A stretch of DNA of 64,000 nt from Accumulibacter sp. (lineage in GTDB: Bacteria; Pseudomonadota; Gammaproteobacteria; Burkholderiales; Rhodocyclaceae): the NCBI RefSeq assembly GCF_023806625.1, contig NZ_JAMTDX010000062.1, forward strand, positions 1 through 64,000, in the 5' to 3' direction. Made by a program: the position numbers and the translations under genes. This document shows, one piece after another, positions 62,759-64,000 of the stretch. The notes under the pieces are model-generated. The model was given only the letters and a program-made list of their open reading frames with translations, searched no databases and was not told where the DNA came from. How positions within the stretch are numbered: the stretch's first letter is position 1; every line of letters begins with the position of its first letter.

Positions 62759-63332
62759 TGCCCTGCCGGGCAGCCCGGCAGCGGTCAGGAAGGTGCTCGA
62801 GGCGGTATTGCTGAGTGCCCGCGAGCCGTTGTCGCTGGCCGACCTGCGCAAGGTGTTTGCCGATCAGCTCGCTGGAGATGTCGTGCGGTCGCTGCTCGAC
62901 GAGTTGCGCGCCGAGTGGGGAGATCGCCCGCTCGAGTTGCTGCAGGTGGCCAGCGGCTGGCGCTTTCGCACGCGCGCCGAGTTCATGCCTTACCTCGAAC
63001 GGCTCAATCCCGAACGGCCGCCGCGCTATTCGCGCGCGGTGCTCGAGACCCTGGCGATCATCGCTTATCGCCAACCGGTCACGCGCGGCGACATCGAGGA
63101 CATTCGCGGGGTCAGCGTGGCGACTCAGGTCATCCGCGTCCTCGAGGAGCGTGGCTGGATTGACGTCGTCGGCCACCGCGATACCCCCGGACGACCGGCG
63201 CTGCTGGCGACGACCCGCAAGTTTCTCGACGACCTCGGTCTACGCAGTCTTGCCGATTTGCCGCCACTCGATCAGATCAATCCCGACCTGGACCTCGTCG
63301 ATGTCAAGCCCCCGACGCAGACTTCCTCCTGA
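62724..63332 (+). CDS. scpB: Segregation and condensation protein B
   Basis: 202 residues with two winged-helix domains: [21 protein letters not shown] and [51 protein letters not shown] is the family marker. It pairs with ScpA and SMC in chromosome condensation. It overlaps scpA and the start of rluB. Confidence 0.95.
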   Translation: MSEAIPDRRPDDALPGSPAAVRKVLEAVLLSAREPLSLADLRKVFADQLAGDVVRSLLDELRAEWGDRPLELLQVASGWRFRTRAEFMPYLERLNPERPPRYSRAVLETLAIIAYRQPVTRGDIEDIRGVSVATQVIRVLEERGWIDVVGHRDTPGRPALLATTRKFLDDLGLRSLADLPPLDQINPDLDLVDVKPPTQTSS

Positions 63333-64000
63333 TTCCGCTCCCGGCCGACAGCCCGGCAATCCGGCGCGAGGCCAGCCCCGATCGCCGGTCAGGTTAAGCG
63401 GTGAAGTCGCTGACCTGGGCATTGTCCGGCCGGGTCAGCCTGCGTCGCCGGCCCGCCGGCGTCAGCCGGCGGCGCAGGGCCAGCCAGAGAGACTGCACAA
63501 GCTGCTGGCCAACAGCGGAGTTGGCTCGCGCCGGGAGATGGAGGGGCTGATCGCTGCCGGGCGCGTCGCCGTCAATGGTCAGGCGGCGCATCTCGGCCAG
63601 GTGGTCAGCCCGGGCGATCGTGTCAAGGTCAATGGCAAGCTCGTGCAGCTGCGCTTTTCCGATCGGCTGCCACGGATAATTCTCTATCACAAGCCGGAAG
63701 GCGAGATCGTCTCGCGCAACGATCCGGGTCGTCGTCCGAACGTGTTCACAGCACTGCCGAAGATTTCGGCCGGGCGCTGGGTGGCTGTCGGCCGCCTGGA
63801 CTTCAACACCAGCGGCCTGCTGTTGCTGACCACTTCGGGCGAACTGGCCAACCGGTTGATGCACCCCCGATACGAGCTTGTCCGCGAGTACGCGGTGCGG
63901 GTTCTCGGCGAGATCTCCGCCGACGCCCGGCACCGTCTGATCCAGGGCGTCGGTCTGGCCGACGGCCCGGCACAATTCGCGAGCTTCGAGGATGCCGGGG
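63301..64000 (+). CDS. rluB: 23S rRNA pseudouridine synthase RluB-type (partial)
   Basis: About 233 residues, cut by the window end. After a 60-residue basic, Pro-rich extension come the S4-like domain ([20 protein letters not shown]) and the RsuA-family active-site strand with the catalytic Asp in [26 protein letters not shown] precedes it. RluB makes Psi2605 in 23S rRNA. ATG 63301 overlaps the scpB end by 32 bp; the true start could be further in, since no ribosome-binding site is obvious. The position after scpB is conserved. Confidence 0.88.
   Translation, partial: MSSPRRRLPPDSAPGRQPGNPARGQPRSPVRLSGEVADLGIVRPGQPASPARRRQPAAQGQPERLHKLLANSGVGSRREMEGLIAAGRVAVNGQAAHLGQVVSPGDRVKVNGKLVQLRFSDRLPRIILYHKPEGEIVSRNDPGRRPNVFTALPKISAGRWVAVGRLDFNTSGLLLLTTSGELANRLMHPRYELVREYAVRVLGEISADARHRLIQGVGLADGPAQFASFEDAG

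Noticed and set aside
60089..62851. 920-residue minus-strand frame
   Set aside because: It runs antisense through three recognisable plus-strand genes; no start or domain supports it.

Overview
The window looks like chromosomal DNA from a high-GC betaproteobacterium, most likely of the Rhodocyclaceae / Accumulibacter type. That placement is inferred from gene order and protein character: ilvI-ilvN-ilvC-pssA-leuA, glyQ-glyS-gmhB-plsC-gloA, sigma-DUF3619-DUF3106-RDD, pepA-holC-valS, trpS-scpA-scpB-rluB, and an HPr-rel-A cassette. No database search was possible. Coding density is very high, many genes overlap by 4 bp (ATGA), and no tRNA, rRNA, insertion sequence, phage gene or CRISPR array was seen. 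Almost everything is core metabolism or conserved accessory genes.

Layout. 1-3.2 kb: error-prone polymerase dnaE2 (-) behind a perfect LexA-type box. 3.3-6.5 kb: a minus-strand HPr-rel-A cassette (nucleotidyltransferase, HprK-like kinase, PqqD-like chaperone, and a small exported protein that may be its substrate) behind a sigma-54 promoter candidate. 6.6-10.0 kb: glnD and map (-). 10.1-13.3 kb: a BT1-like transporter, an STM3941-type membrane protein and a periplasmic coiled-coil protein (+). 13.3-18.8 kb: ABC-F ybiT, then an overlapping operon of YncE-like propeller, variant polysaccharide deacetylase, sterol-desaturase-like protein, small HD hydrolase and lipoprotein (-). 18.8-26.7 kb: gloA, YgjP-like peptidase, plsC, gmhB, glyS, glyQ, lnt and corC (-). 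26.9-32.3 kb: an EAL-HDOD protein, a phosphohexomutase, a YheT hydrolase, an NTF2-like protein, a zinc-finger protein and ilvE (-).

32.4-34.6 kb: nudJ, a secreted unknown protein and mnmA (+), ending in a perfect hairpin shared with the convergent ribosomal genes rpsI-rplM. 35.7-41.0 kb: valS, a small unknown protein, holC and pepA (-), divergent from lptF-lptG (+, 41.1-43.2 kb). 43.3-45.3 kb: RDD, DUF3106, DUF3619 and an ECF sigma factor (-). 45.5-51.5 kb: branched-chain amino-acid genes with pssA embedded (+). 51.5-57.1 kb: DUF2069, wrbA-like, yihY, a large protein with PilZ-like motifs, a secreted unknown and mgtE. 57.5-58.4 kb: rdgC (-). 58.5-64 kb: rnm-like PHP phosphatase, yciO-like, a site-2 protease, trpS, scpA, scpB and the start of rluB (+), cut by the window edge.

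The most interesting points are the HPr-rel-A cassette with its sigma-54 promoter and serine-rich candidate substrate; dnaE2 without adjacent imuA/imuB but with its own LexA box; two genes (lnt, ECF sigma) that appear to start at CTG; the deacetylase/propeller/desaturase/HD operon with a changed deacetylase metal motif; and a large orphan protein carrying both PilZ signature motifs.
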